From the NCBI RefSeq assembly GCF_964199755.1, contig NC_133899.1:24345446-24409445 (forward strand): a DNA stretch of 64,000 nt, in the 5' to 3' direction. A program made the translations under genes and the position numbers. Positions within the stretch are counted from its first letter, which is position 1; every line of letters starts with the position of its first letter. Of this stretch, positions 38,721 through 50,420 are shown piece after piece. Source of the DNA: Larus michahellis. Taxonomy: Eukaryota > Chordata > Aves > Charadriiformes > Laridae. Under the pieces are notes generated by a model. That model was not told the DNA's origin, did no database searches, and saw only the letters and a list, made by a program, of their open reading frames with translations.

Positions 38721-39399
38721 CAAAAAGAGATGATGAATGCAAGGGAAAGTAGAGAGAAAAGACGAATAAAAATAGAAATCACTGCTTGATTTCAACTGTC
38801 ATTTGTGATTTGGCTGCCGGGGAAACAGACACTTTCCCCACCCTATCTGCAGCCCTGAAACCTGACACATTTTTGCCAGCGTTGGCCTCTTTCCTTGGAC
38901 ATTGCTTTTCCAGCATCAGAAACAGTGACAACAGTTGCAAAATGTGGGCTTCTTGGCTGGCTCTGCTCGGCCTTAGGAAAGGAAAGAGGGAAAGCATATG
39001 TGATTGATGGAGAAGGAAAAAAAAAAAAACACACCAAACCTCGCAAGAATAGTAGCAAGAGGAGAAGTTGTGCCTCCCATTTTGGGCAATGTTCAGGGCA
39101 CAGGAAAAGGCAGCAGAAAGGACAGTCACTTTTGCTGGGCTGCTCTCACTGGGGTCTGTCTCAGACACAAGGCAATGAAAGGTCCAATATTAGCATCTTG
39201 ATACTTGCCAGGGGCCCAGGACTCCATGGATGTAGAAGCCACCATGATAAAGTCTACTCAATGCCATCCAGATATCTCTGTCCAGAATATATTCTTCTCT
39301 CCACTTTCTTAAGGACCTGAACAGAAAGCGATGGACAAATCAACCCTCTGCTTGCAGTTTTATCTGCCTGGAGAGGTCTAATTGAAGCATATCCACTTT

Positions 39400-39790
39400 G
39401 CCTGATTGCGCTTTACCTTCCCAAGTCACGATCTGCAATGCTGGCCACCCGCTCAGGCCAGGAGGGGTGCGAATACAGAATGTGGCTCTGATTTTACTGC
39501 CCTCCCCCCTTCTGGAACTGCTGACTTAAAAGCACCGTAAAAAGAGAACGCGGCACGGGACTTTACTGTCTGAATACGGACGTTCACATCATTAAACCTG
39601 TCATTACTCGTGCTGCTCAGCAAGCCAACTGCGGTGCTGACGCCAGCTTTGGGTATGTGACTCTATTCCCGGAATCTCCCTTACGAAGTACAAATCCCAT
39701 GTAATATCCGAGCGATACAGCCCCGTAGGAAAAACAAACCCTCCGATCAGGGCGTGAAATCAGATGCAGCGAGAGTGACACAAATCATTT
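39400..39790. promoter_or_regulatory. Candidate conserved noncoding element
   Basis: Repeat-free, evenly composed sequence with scattered CpGs and AT-rich cores, standing out from its CR1-bearing surroundings. There is no coding frame. The call is by texture only. Confidence 0.22.
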
Positions 39791-41294
39791 GCCCATCCCT
39801 CACCCACCTCAAATGCCGAACATGTACTGGGACAATTGGAAAGGGCAGGTGCCTGTTTTCCAGTGCAAGTACCTGTTGGGGGAACAGGGCAAAGGATCAT
39901 TAAAGACACCGCTCGTTTGCAGAGCCACCCATTACAGCTTGCTTTACAAACATGGTGTACATGACCATAAGCTTCTAACCACTCGCGTAGTTCACCTTGG
40001 GCGAGAGGGCTACAGTGACCTGGGACTTAAATAGCCAATAAGCCTTTTCCTAGGAAGGCTTTGGAAAGCCAGAATACTCTGGAAAGGGGTACGGTTCAAT
40101 CTACTGAAGCAGGGAAAATATTTTTAAAGATTTTGGTTACTGCGTTCATGCCAGCCCAGGGACAGACCCACAGGTCAGGAGCAGGAGGAATCCAGTCCCC
40201 TGAGCAGCCACCCACTGTCCCCATCTGCACCGCCCAGGCAGGAGGTGCTGGAAATGCTCTTATATTTCACCACACATTATATAAAAGGGAAAATTTGGGA
40301 TGTAATTTGATGTAAAAGAATGCAAATCGTTGGGAAGCAAAAGGTATATTTCACAGTTAGAGGGTCATCTACCTCTGCAAAGAAACAGGGAGGAAATTTC
40401 TTCCTGTGGCCTTTTCAATAATGTGAGTCCTTGGAAGCTTTCCACCGCAGTCAGATTTCCTACGGAGTCAGACTTTCTACCACAGGAAGACTTTTCCACA
40501 TCAGATGCTTCTTCCTTCTTTTTTTTTTTTTGATGCCCCTGTACCGCATGAGCACAGACTGTCTCATTTCAGCCCGTAAGACAGCAGCGATCTTGGATAA
40601 CGTGAAGGCTAAATAAATTTAACTGGAAATATCTCACTCTCCGAGGCCCCTCTCCTGACTCTCCTTGCCAGGCCCTTTACTACTTGCTGTAACAGAACTT
40701 CCACCAGAAATAGAAAGGAGATCTCCTGCCCACACCACTGGCCTGGGCTGTAGGAACAGTTGGCCTTCAGTCCCGCTCAGGCCTGCAAAACTGCAGTTCA
40801 GTCCATCTGCCAGACATGACACAAAAGAGGAGACCTTTTAATGGTACATTAGAGAAGGGAATAAATCTGGCAATGGAGGCAGAACAAAGTAGCTGGAATA
40901 TTCTGCAAAGAGCAAACACGGAGCGTCCTGAGGCCCGTAGGAATTGGAGGCTTTTGATGAAAGCCCTTCCACGTCATGAATAAAATGTGATATATTTATA
41001 GCTGGAATCTGGTCCTAGCTGTCACCTGACCGACAGACAGCTCCAGCCAGATGACAGCGCAGTGTCTTTGACTGCACACTGCCATACCAGCTTTCCACAA
41101 CCCTCCTGCACATTTCCACACATGCCACAGCCACAGGCAGCACAGACCCCATTTTACCTACTGAAAACACGTGTCAGAAGGGCATTCCCTCGGGGCAACG
41201 TGACTGCATCACATGATCCAAGGTCACTCACCTACTATCAGGTGTCATCTCACCAAGACATAGTGTTTGCATTTCTGTGGGTATGTGCAGGCTT

Positions 41295-41826
41295 CATAGA
41301 ATCATGGAATGGTTTGGGTTGGAAGGGACCTTAAAGGTCATCCCGTTCCACCCCCTGCCCTGGGCAGGGACACCTCCCACCAGACCAGGTTGCTCCAAGC
41401 CCCGTCCAGCCTGGCCTTGAACACCTCCAGGGATGGGGCAGTCACAGCTTCTCTGGGCAACCTGGGCCAGGGGCTCACCACCCTCACAGCCAAGAATTTC
41501 TTCCTCAGATCTCGTCTAAATCTCCCCTCTTACAGTTTAAAACCATTCCCCCTTGTCCCATGGCTCCCCTCCCTGATCCAGAGTCCCTCCCCAGCTTTCC
41601 TGGAGCCCCTCTAGGGACTGGAAGGGGCTGGAAGGTCTCCGCGGAGCCTTCTCTTCTCCAGGCTGAACCCCCCCAGCTCTCTCAGCCTGTCCTCACAGCA
41701 GAGGGGCTCCAGCCCTCCCAGCATCTCCGGAGCCTCCTCTGGCCCCGCTCCAACAGCTCCGTGTCCTTCTGACGTTGGGGGCTCCAGAGCTGGACACAGT
41801 ACTCTGGAGACTTAAAGGTCTCCTCA
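41295..41826 (-). mobile_element. CR1 LINE 3' fragment
   Basis: Reverse-complement CR1 tail of the same subfamily and orientation as the copy at 37,978 and nearly identical to it by eye. It extends further, to about 41,826, including the segment reading GGACACAGTACTCTGGAGA on the plus strand. It is 5'-truncated with no intact frame. Confidence 0.93.
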
Positions 41827-44559
41827 ATCAGACCCTATTTCAGTGAGATATTTAAGACAGTCCCTGACTTTACACGAGTGTTTCCATTACTGCACTCATG
41901 CTTGAAGTTAAGTATGTCCCTCAGAACAGTATATACTGCGAGGACTAGGTAATATATTTTGTATCTCTTATGATTCATCACATGTAACAGTTATCTCAAG
42001 TTTGAGCCAGAAATACATCCAGCGGGTCATGATCAATGGACAACAATAAACGCTTGGGAGGGGAAAGGGTGAACCACAGAGCGCGGGTGAATTTTTAGCC
42101 CTGCTGAAATCAATGGCAGTACTCACATCGTTCTCAGTAAAGCCAGGATTTCACACACCATCACACTGACAGTGACCTCAAAGTCACTTTTCGTGCCAAG
42201 TGTTCCCAAGGTCCTGCAACTCCAGCAATGCTTTTGGGTGCTATTACAAGACAAAATGTTTGTGTGTAACCCCTCCAGGCCTCGTGACTCCGGTACAGAG
42301 GGCTGCAAAATTTCCCCATTCCCCAGCTGCCCCCACTCTCAGGACTCTTCGCTGTGAACTCTAGCACAGCCCCACGCCCCTGCAAAGCCCTCCCGACCCC
42401 AGCCCTGCATACGCCAACCCTCTCCCAAGTGAATGAGAGAGGATTTGGGGTTTTTTTTTTCTCTTATAATCCCTATGTGCAGGAGGTTTTGACAACTTGT
42501 AACCACTTCTTGTTCTTAGCTTTTCAGCCATTCACCAGACAGGGGTCTTTTTTTTTTTGTGCAGGATAAAAGGTTTTTTCTTCTGCTTGTTGGGCTTCCA
42601 GCTTGTGCTGTGTGTATCGTATGCTTTCCGACAGCCAGCCTCAAGACAGTGAAGACCTTGGCCTCCTGCTCTTTGCTTCAGCATCTACAGAAAGTAACCA
42701 GGTTTCCGTTTTCCCAAAGGTCTGTGATGGTTTCCTCTGGAAAGCCATTGTGCTTCACCTCTTGGCTTAGTGGTTGGCACAGCATGAATACAGAGCCCTT
42801 GCTTTCAACCTTGATCTGGTCAAGTCCAAAATCAACACATAGCAGAATGTTACACAACACCCCTCTCCCTCCCGCAAAAATTACCTGTGTCAACTTCAGT
42901 GTTCCTGGATCTACAAAACTTATTTGCCTCCCGTGTGCCCACACTCACAGTGTCTCATCAGGAAGAAAAAGAGAAAAAAAAAACAAACCAAAACAAACAA
43001 CCATGGGAAGAAATATGTTTGCTCTCAGATTATATTGTAATGGCTTTGGCTAAATGAAAGACCTGGAGAAAGTGGAACTTCAGGCACCTTCTGCATCCTG
43101 TTCTAACCGGGGGGAAAAACACCGCAAGAACTACCTTTTCTACATTATTTTCCTCCATGTGCTTACCATCTCTAGCAAGGGGAAAAAGAAAATCAATGGC
43201 AGCGACCCCTCTAATACTGGGAACTGCCCCAATCCCAGACCCAAGGGACATGTGACAAAACTCTCTTGGAAGAGTATTCTGGAAGGAAAGGAAATATCCT
43301 AGAAATGAGATGGCATCATTTCCGGGACAGGGTGTACCCAGAGCAGCTCTTGGCATCCTTGGAGATGGGCTACATCAATGCTCCATGAGGAGAAGTACCT
43401 GGGTTTGGAGGACTCTCTCTGGTTCAGGACATGGACATCTGGATTGCAGTCACATTTATGGGAGAGGCCTTTTCTCCACCTCTATGAGTGCACATGCGCA
43501 CACACAGAGAACGTTATTTTAGGAAATGAGTCTACCTTGCGACTAACTTGTTTTTAAACACTCCTCAGAAGGCAGCTGAAGGGGTCTTGGCTCGAAGATT
43601 GAGCACAGCCCCTCCACTTGATGCTTTCATATCTTTACGTCTTTGCCTCCTTCTTTACCAGGAGGACAGATGCAGGGCCAGGATTTTTTTTTTTTTAGAG
43701 AAAGGGCGAGCAATAATTCACGTCCAACATCTCTGTAACGATATTAGTTTGTGTGACAACAGACAGACTCACCATCAGAGTGACGTGAGTGCCACCAACC
43801 CCACCATGTCTTGTTGAACAAGTTGCCCCGTTCTCATTCACTCCTGCAAGAAGGGCAAAATCCATACCCCTGGAGATCCAGAAAGAGAGAAGGAGGAGCC
43901 AGGAGGAGATGCGGTGGCTGGGCCCACACCAGCAGCACGGCTCCAGCTCAGCCTTTTCTTTGCAAATGCTGCCAGCAATCTGCCTGCGCGTGGCTTTCTG
44001 CGAGCCTCACCACCGCATAGGGGAATGCGTAGCACCAGGGCTTCACCAAATCAAAGTCTGAAAAGGGTAAATATTTCTGCTAGGGATCATTACTTTTCTT
44101 TCTTCCTTTGTTTGCCCTGGAACAAAGGGAAAAGGGGAAAAAAAAAAAAAAAAGCCCGTACAATTTAACAATGCTGCATTGAGACAGTATCTGATATCAC
44201 AGAAATGACCCTCTCCTTGCCCCCTAATTCTTGTATTTTTCAGCCAGGAGGATATTCTGCTGCTGCTCGCAGCACGAGTAAAGGAATGTGGAGTTGTATC
44301 TTTGGAAGAACATTTCAGATCTAGTGAAAGGCACTTTTGACCTTGGCATAAGAGCTGTATCAAAAGTGCTGGTGTTCAAGGAAAAGAGAAACACAAACAA
44401 AGAGAGGAGCCTCCCTTGTCTGACAGTAGGGTGAAACACTCCCAAGGGGGATTTTTAACCCAGTCGACCAACATCCCTTCTAAAAGAGCCAGAGAGTTAA
44501 TGTTCCCTGTGCAGAAAATATCCCGTTGTAAGCAAAGATTTTTTGGAACCCTGCTTAAT
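41827..44559. other. Intergenic DNA, no gene seen
   Basis: Noncoding. T-runs lie at about 42,451-42,460 and 42,548-42,558, and an A-run at about 44,139-44,153. The 164-codon open frame at 42,559-43,053 has no recognisable domain and is not supported as a gene. Confidence 0.5.
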
Positions 44560-46240
44560 TTGATGAACACTATTTTAGTGGAGTCCAATTACTAATACTT
44601 TCGGTGTATCCAAATATATTTGGATAGCTGTGAAACCGAAAAAGCAGACGTGTTTGATAAATATATCCCGCCTGAATTTGGGACAAAGTTGAATGCCATT
44701 TTTCCACATTATATAATGATGATGAAATGCTTCCTATTCAAGCAACTTGAAAAAGAACATCAAACAGCACAGACGACATTGTAAAAGCAGCGTGTCTAGA
44801 GGACTTGCATGCCGGCGTGTTGAGAGCTGGTTCTTCAGATGACTGTTCTCACATAAGGTGGGAAAGTGAGAGTTTAGAAACGGTCCAGGAGACCATTTCT
44901 AAGAAGCAAAAACAGTGTTGCGTCAATATTTGAAAAGTGCGACTGAGGGAAGCCCACGTAATTTCAGGCTGGCTGGTCCCACACCGCTCCTGACCTAGGT
45001 ATAATGAAGTGGTTTGTACCAATTAATAAGGAGGTGGAGAGCGGGGGTGTAACGCAACAGCAATCAGCAGTTTTCATGGGAAATAGTTCCTGTCAAAGAA
45101 CAAATTTCATCTTGTTCTTTAATAAAGTCACGGGTACAGTTGATAGCAGTTAACTGTGTTGACTCAGTGCCGCGCGGTATCCAGATCTGAGAAGAAAAAT
45201 ACACAAAATCTATACGAGCGCATAATAAATGGTTTAAAAATAGCTAATGGCAAGATCTTAAAATGGCTTTGTTATAAAGGATTCCTCAACGAATAAAGAT
45301 TGTTTCTAATGGACTCTTGCAAGCACTTTGCACTTGTGCTATTCGTTGTATTTTATTCAAGATCTGCAAGAAAATACAAGATGATTGGAAAATTTGTGAA
45401 CTGTGAGAGACAGTTTCAAAAGTGACTGCGCTATTTAAAGTTGCACTAATGGGAGTCGCTTGTCTTGCAGACAAAGGCCGCTGGGATGGGATCATTAGGA
45501 GAACCTGGTAAAATGAGCTTTGTTAAAGGAAGTCTTAGGACAGGCAAATGCAAAGTCCTACGCTCAGGAACAATCATCCAGCAGAGTGCAGGGTCATACA
45601 GACATCACCTCTAAACGCAGAAGTGCCTCCTGGTGAGTCCGTGCCCTGGAAAGCAGCAGAGTGTGCTGGGGAAAACTGGTCTGTGAGGACGTTTGTAGTG
45701 AGCTAATTCCAGCGAAACGCTGTGGACAAAGGAGCTAACAGCAACCTCGGGCAAAGGAACCGGGTAACAAAGAGGCATTGCTGGGTTTCATTTTTTGGCG
45801 AAGTCGCCGCAGAAATGCAGAGTCCGGTTCTAAGTGTGCACATTGGTTTTTAAGTGATGTTAAAAACCGGAGGATGTTCGGAGATGTTTTGCAGTGCATT
45901 TATGCTTGCAATTACACACATACTCCCTACCTTCACAGTATCTCCTCATCTCTCGGATAAAGGGAGGTCCTTGGGAAGTTCCCATGGAAACCTCTTTTCC
46001 AGGAAATTTCCAAATGCTTTAACTCTGCAGGAAGGAACCATGTATATGTATATGGCTATGGAAGTCTTCTGTGAAGGTCTCATGATAGAAGGATCACAGC
46101 ATCCGCTGATCTTAGTCCTCACGGAAAGTTCTACACAAATGACATTACAAAATAAATGTAACTTTGCTTTAAAACTTCTATACAGACACTTACATTCTTC
46201 CACATTTATTCCACTGTAACGAAACTTTCCTCCTCTGATG
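44560..46240. promoter_or_regulatory. Candidate conserved noncoding cluster
   Basis: An AT-rich, repeat-free, CpG-poor block about 1.7 kb long containing many TAAT/ATTA and AAATAT-type cores and a composite hairpin at 44,599-44,641. It resembles the 14-15.6 kb block in texture. The interpretation is inference and needs cross-species alignment. Confidence 0.35.
44599..44641. repeat. Composite palindrome (hairpin)
   Basis: The inner part, 44,607-44,626, is a perfect 20-bp palindrome, TATCCAAATATATTTGGATA. It is flanked by perfect 7-bp inverted arms TTTCGGT (44,599-44,605) and ACCGAAA (44,635-44,641), which together make a 43-bp hairpin with an asymmetric spacer on the right. No transposon family is assigned. 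It could be a dimeric binding site or the relic of a palindromic transposon. Confidence 0.9.
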
Positions 46241-47622
46241 GCAAATGAAGCTTATACATTTGGTCTTATTTTTCATTTAATCTAACTCTGTGGTGACGGA
46301 ACTTGAGTCCTGTGTCATGCCAGAAACCTTCAAGCTGCTCCACACCTGTGAGCTCAGAGAAGTCAACAGGAAAGAGGGGGGAAATCTCCTTTTTTGAGCT
46401 CAAATGAGAGAGATCTGGGCTCTCAACTTCATTCATACCAGCCTACCCCAGCAAACACCTTCCTCACAAAACCCAAGTGAAAGCCATTGGGACTCTCTCA
46501 GGAGGAGCTTCAGGCTCCGGAGTTCCCTTCACTTTGCCTTTAATAAACCAGTTTTCAGGCCACGTGTCTCCATAGGGCTCCGAGATGGCTGTAATGAAGA
46601 ACAATCACGCTGCAACTCTCCGGGCTGTGGTTCAGCTTGATGATGACGATGAACCACCAGTGCTCAGTCTTTCTGCCTGTTGTCTACGGAGAGTCTGTGC
46701 ACAAGAATGCAGCATATGGGGAGCAGACGTATACCCCCAGAAATGCACATCGAGAAATAAATCAAATCATCTGAAAGAATATATAAAAAAGGTAAAAAAC
46801 ACTTAAAGTGCCCCTTGTTCATTTGGACAGTCTTTCCTTGATCTCAGACAAGGAGCAAAAGGAACGAGAATTTGAGTAGGATGACAAGGAGAAGGGTTAA
46901 ACACTTGTTGAATGAGAAAAGACAGTGAAATCCCCCTGACTTTGATGGAAATGAGGATAAAAAGTGAGAATCCAAAGACCTGTGCCTTCAAAGCAATCCA
47001 CGAGGTAAGCAACATTCCCTTTGTCTTCCCCACTGTGGAGAAAAATCTGGGACAGGTTTCATGGAAAGATTACCTCATGGAGTTCATTAGAAATGCAATG
47101 GATAAGTTAAACAAAGAGATCACGTCCCTGTTGCTAGAGCAATGTGGTCAAACGCCCTAGCATGGCCTCCTCCCCTCCCCCCTTCTTGCTTCTACCTTGT
47201 TCATCTCACCTCTTTTTCCTCTTTTTTTCTATCTGAAAAGGTAGAACAAGCACGACCAAAGCTCCTGCGGTCAGGGTTCATGAAAGCTAACAGAGTTCTT
47301 GCAGCTTTTAGGATTGAAAATTGTTGCTGATGCACTCAAGGATCCATGCGCGGTCTTTCAGCATGATTTTAATGACTCAGGGAAACAAAACACCAGTGGA
47401 TATTTTTAAAAGCTTCTGCAGCTCTTCCAGCCTGGACTTTATCTGGCCTCTCTCTGTGTTTTAACACACTCCATTAACAGGATTTCCCATCTGAAAGCAG
47501 ACGTAGGAGGTAGGGCACAAACCTATTTTTGGACATACAGTGCCGTGCAATACACAGAAGTCCCTTTGTCACAGGAGACTGTAGGATGGAGAGAAGCAGA
47601 ACACGTAGGAGATGGAGGGAAC
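46241..47622. other. Intergenic DNA, no gene seen
   Basis: Noncoding, mixed composition; nothing recognisable apart from short pyrimidine runs near 47,165-47,235. Confidence 0.5.
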
Positions 47623-47948
47623 TGAAAGCTGGAGAGGGACTTTTTGAAAGCTGGAGAGGGACTTTTCCCAAGGGCATGTAGTATAGGACAAGGGGTAATG
47701 GCTTAACTGAAAGAGGGGAGATTTAGATGAGATCTAAGGAAGAAATTCTTGGCTGTGAGGGTGGTGAGCCCCTGGCCCAGGTTGCCCAGAGAAGCTGTGG
47801 CTGCCCCATCCCTGGAGGTGTTCAAGGCCAGGCTGGACGGGGCTTGGAGCAACCTGGTCTGGTGGGAGGTGTCCCTGCCCAGGGCAGGGGGTGGAACGGG
47901 ATGACCTTTAAGGTTCCTTCCAACCCAAACCATTCCACGATTCTATGA
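47623..47948 (+). mobile_element. CR1 LINE 3' fragment with internal duplication
   Basis: CR1 tail of the 16.3-kb type on the plus strand, ending CCAAACCATTCCACGATTCTATGA. Near its 5' end a 22-bp unit is perfectly duplicated in tandem (47,623-47,644 and 47,645-47,666). The segment matching the 16.3-kb copy begins around 47,690. The portion to its left, with CAAGGGCATGTAGTATAGGA, is also CR1-like. Confidence 0.88.
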
Positions 47949-48289
47949 TCACATGCACTGTACCCTGGTTTTTACCCACAGCTGACATACTGGGTTGTCA
48001 GAGAGGTTTTGCTGTATATCAAGAAGGACACACACAGACAGTTAGGGCTGGGGGCACACAAATGTACATGACACCCAACCAACTATTTTCCTTCCTGCGT
48101 CCTGACTGTACCAGCACCCTGCCCTGGCGGTGATGTCTGTATGAGGAAGGCAGCGGGGACGTTGTACACAGAGATGTGACAAATGTGGTGGTATCAGCTC
48201 CCTCACCCTTCAAGGTGTAACTGAGATAGGAGTATCACTCACATACCCTCACACTGCCTCCGTCCTCCTGGGCATGTTGCAAAAAGCGG
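47949..48289. other. Spacer before minisatellite
   Basis: Noncoding sequence between the last CR1 copy and the minisatellite; nothing recognisable, though CACACAGACAGTTAGGG-like words near 48,030 may be outlying repeat remnants. Confidence 0.45.
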
Positions 48290-49911
48290 GGGGTGTCTCA
48301 TAAACAGGTGACCCCACCCCAGTAAGCCGGGGTGTGTTTCTGGGAGTCTCTCTCTTTCCCACACACACACACACACAACAACAACCCTCACCCCATGAGA
48401 AAGGATGGAGGTGGTGGCGGGGGGTGGAACTGGCAGCGGAGAGGTGATCCATCACTGCCCCTCTCTCGGCCGCAGGGTGTGTGTTGGGACGGGGAGGTGT
48501 CTCATGCAGGTGTAAAACCCGGGCACCCTCCCTCATCCTGCTACAGGCTGCCAGGTGTGTTATCACACCGATATGCATCTCGACACCCCCTCCTGCTGAT
48601 TACGAGGTGTGTGCTGGGGATGGAGGCGGGTGTTTCTTGCTCACACGCACAAACAAGCATGGGTGAACCCCAGCCCCTCCGATTTGGGGAGGCACAGCTA
48701 GTGTTTGGAGGAGTGGGGTCTCTCTCGCACAAGGGTGACCCCAGGTTTTTGCCCCCCCCCATGAGTTTGCAGAGTGTGTGTTTGGGGTTTGCCTGTCTCA
48801 CGCACCCCTAAACAACCGAGAAATGCCTGGCTGAAGGGAGAAGGGATGTCACACCAACAAACCTGACCACCTCTCCCTGCCAGGCTGTGGGGGTATTTAG
48901 CCAGGGGAGGGCATCTCACGCACAGTGTCACCCTGTGCATGGTTGTCATCCTGTAGGGTTTCCTTGGTGTGGGCGGTAGGGTTGCACGAACACAGGAGGG
49001 ATCCCAAAGCAGCAGGATGAGTGATGGGGGTGTCAGGTACCCACCACAAGGCAGCAGGATGAGTGTTAGGGGTACCAGGTACCCCCCCCAGGGCAGCAGG
49101 ATGAGTGCTGGGGTGTCTCACACACAGACACCAATCTCCCAGGCTGCAGGATGTGTATTCTCTCATACGCGCACACACGAGGGTGCAAGATGTCCTTTAA
49201 GCGCCTCTGTCACCCACATGAGCCTGCAGTTTTTGTCGTCGGGGTGTTGGCCACACTCACAGAGGGTGGTTTTAGGAGCGTCTGCCATAAACACACCAAG
49301 CTGCGGTTTGTGGTTCGGGGGTGCCCGTCACTCACACGCTGGGCTCCAGGGTGTGTTTCGGGGTGTCTCTCTGTCTGTGAGGCCATGGTTTGTGCTTCAA
49401 GGTGCCTCAGCCACACAGAGGGGCGCAGGCCGTGTGTCACCCATGTCCACGAGGCAGCAGGCTGGGTTTTAGGGGTCTCACGTACACAGGCCGTAGTTCA
49501 AGGTGCCTGTCATACATGGAGCTGGGGCTGTGTTTGAGGGTGCCTGACAGGCACACACGGAGGAGCCGGGGCTGTGCTCGCGGGCACCTCAGGCATGCAG
49601 AAGGGGCTGTGGGCTGTGCCTGGGGGTGTCTCACACACACACGAGGGGCTGTAGGCTCTGCCTGAGGGTCTCACACACACACAGAGGGCTGTAGTTTGCA
49701 TCTGGGAGGTCTTTCACATGCACACAGGGCTGTAGGCTGTGTCTGGGAGGTCTTTCACACACACACAGAGGGCTGTAGGTTGTGTTTGGGGGTGTCTCAC
49801 AGGGCTGTAGGCTGTGTCTGAGGGTCTCACACACAGACACAGCCGTAGGCTGTGTCTAAGTGTGTCTCACACACACACAAAGCTACAGTCTGGGTTTGGG
49901 GGTGTCACACG
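48290..49911. repeat. Degenerate part of CA/GT minisatellite
   Basis: Imperfect tandem repeat built from a GGGTGTCTCACACACAC-like half and a GGGCTGTAGGCTGTGT-like half. Units are long and diverged on the left; around 49,005-49,130, for example, three copies of a GGCAGCAGGATGAGTG-containing variant recur at about 50-bp spacing. They become shorter and more uniform (about 45 bp) towards 49,600-49,910. No protein is supported. The reading frames seen on the minus strand, rich in CVCE-, TPP- and SLQP-like words, simply follow the repeat. Confidence 0.85.
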
Positions 49912-49966
49912 TGTTATAGATTGAGGCCCAATAATTGACAGGAACCAGTCCAATTAATCAAATTAG

Positions 49967-49972
49967 TTTATT
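49967..49972 (-). terminator. LTR polyadenylation signal
   Basis: AATAAA on the minus strand, 55 bases before the end of the LTR, in the position of an R-region poly(A) signal. Confidence 0.7.
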
Positions 49973-50062
49973 AAGCAAGCGGCAACAAGCAAAACAGCGC
50001 TGGGCGGCCGGGGAGTCTTTGCTCCGCCAATGGTGCACACCCCCTTCCCGAAAGTAGTTGAT

Positions 50063-50070
50063 TATATATA
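50063..50070 (-). promoter_or_regulatory. TATA box of solo LTR
   Basis: TATATATA-type box on the minus strand, placed as expected between U3 and the R region. It would drive transcription leftward, away from DDHD1. Activity is unknown. Confidence 0.6.
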
Positions 50071-50420
50071 CTCTTCTGGTTCCCGTATATGTGTCAATCC
50101 TGGTATATTCCGTGTCTGAGCGACGTGTTGCTAGGGGGTCGGTCTTGTCCCGCCTCCTGATGGTCGTGAGGCTGAAGGCTCCTCATCTTTATCAGTGTCC
50201 TTGGGGAGACTCTTTTCAGCTTATCTCACAACTTAGCTCTTCCCTTTGAAGTGTTAAAACACACCAGATGCCTGTGATTTAGGCCTTTAGGTGTCAAAGT
50301 GCACCAGATAACACGCTGGATGCCTGCGATTTAAGTATGTGAAGAGTCGAAACAGTGTAAGTTTTCACCAGCCTTTAAGAAAGCCTGATTTGGTTAACAA
50401 ACATGATTCTATTTATTACA

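Larger units (their letters stand above)
38436..41294. other. Intergenic DNA, no gene seen
   Basis: Noncoding, lying between two CR1 tails in the same orientation. It contains a (T)29 run and one candidate regulatory block at 39,400-39,790. No exon is supported. Confidence 0.5.
49912..50420 (-). mobile_element. Solo LTR of an endogenous retrovirus
   Basis: A 509-bp non-repetitive block inserted cleanly into the minisatellite. Read on the minus strand it begins TGTAATAA and ends TATAACA, giving the TG...CA ends of retroviral LTRs with imperfect terminal inverted repeats. It has a TATA box and, about 95 bp further, an AATAAA polyadenylation signal, in the U3-R-U5 order. Flanks CACACG (left) and CACACA (right) are consistent with a 5-6 bp target duplication, though this is ambiguous inside a CA repeat. 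No gag, pol, env or second LTR is present, so it is a recombined solo LTR. The family is not assigned. Confidence 0.8.
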
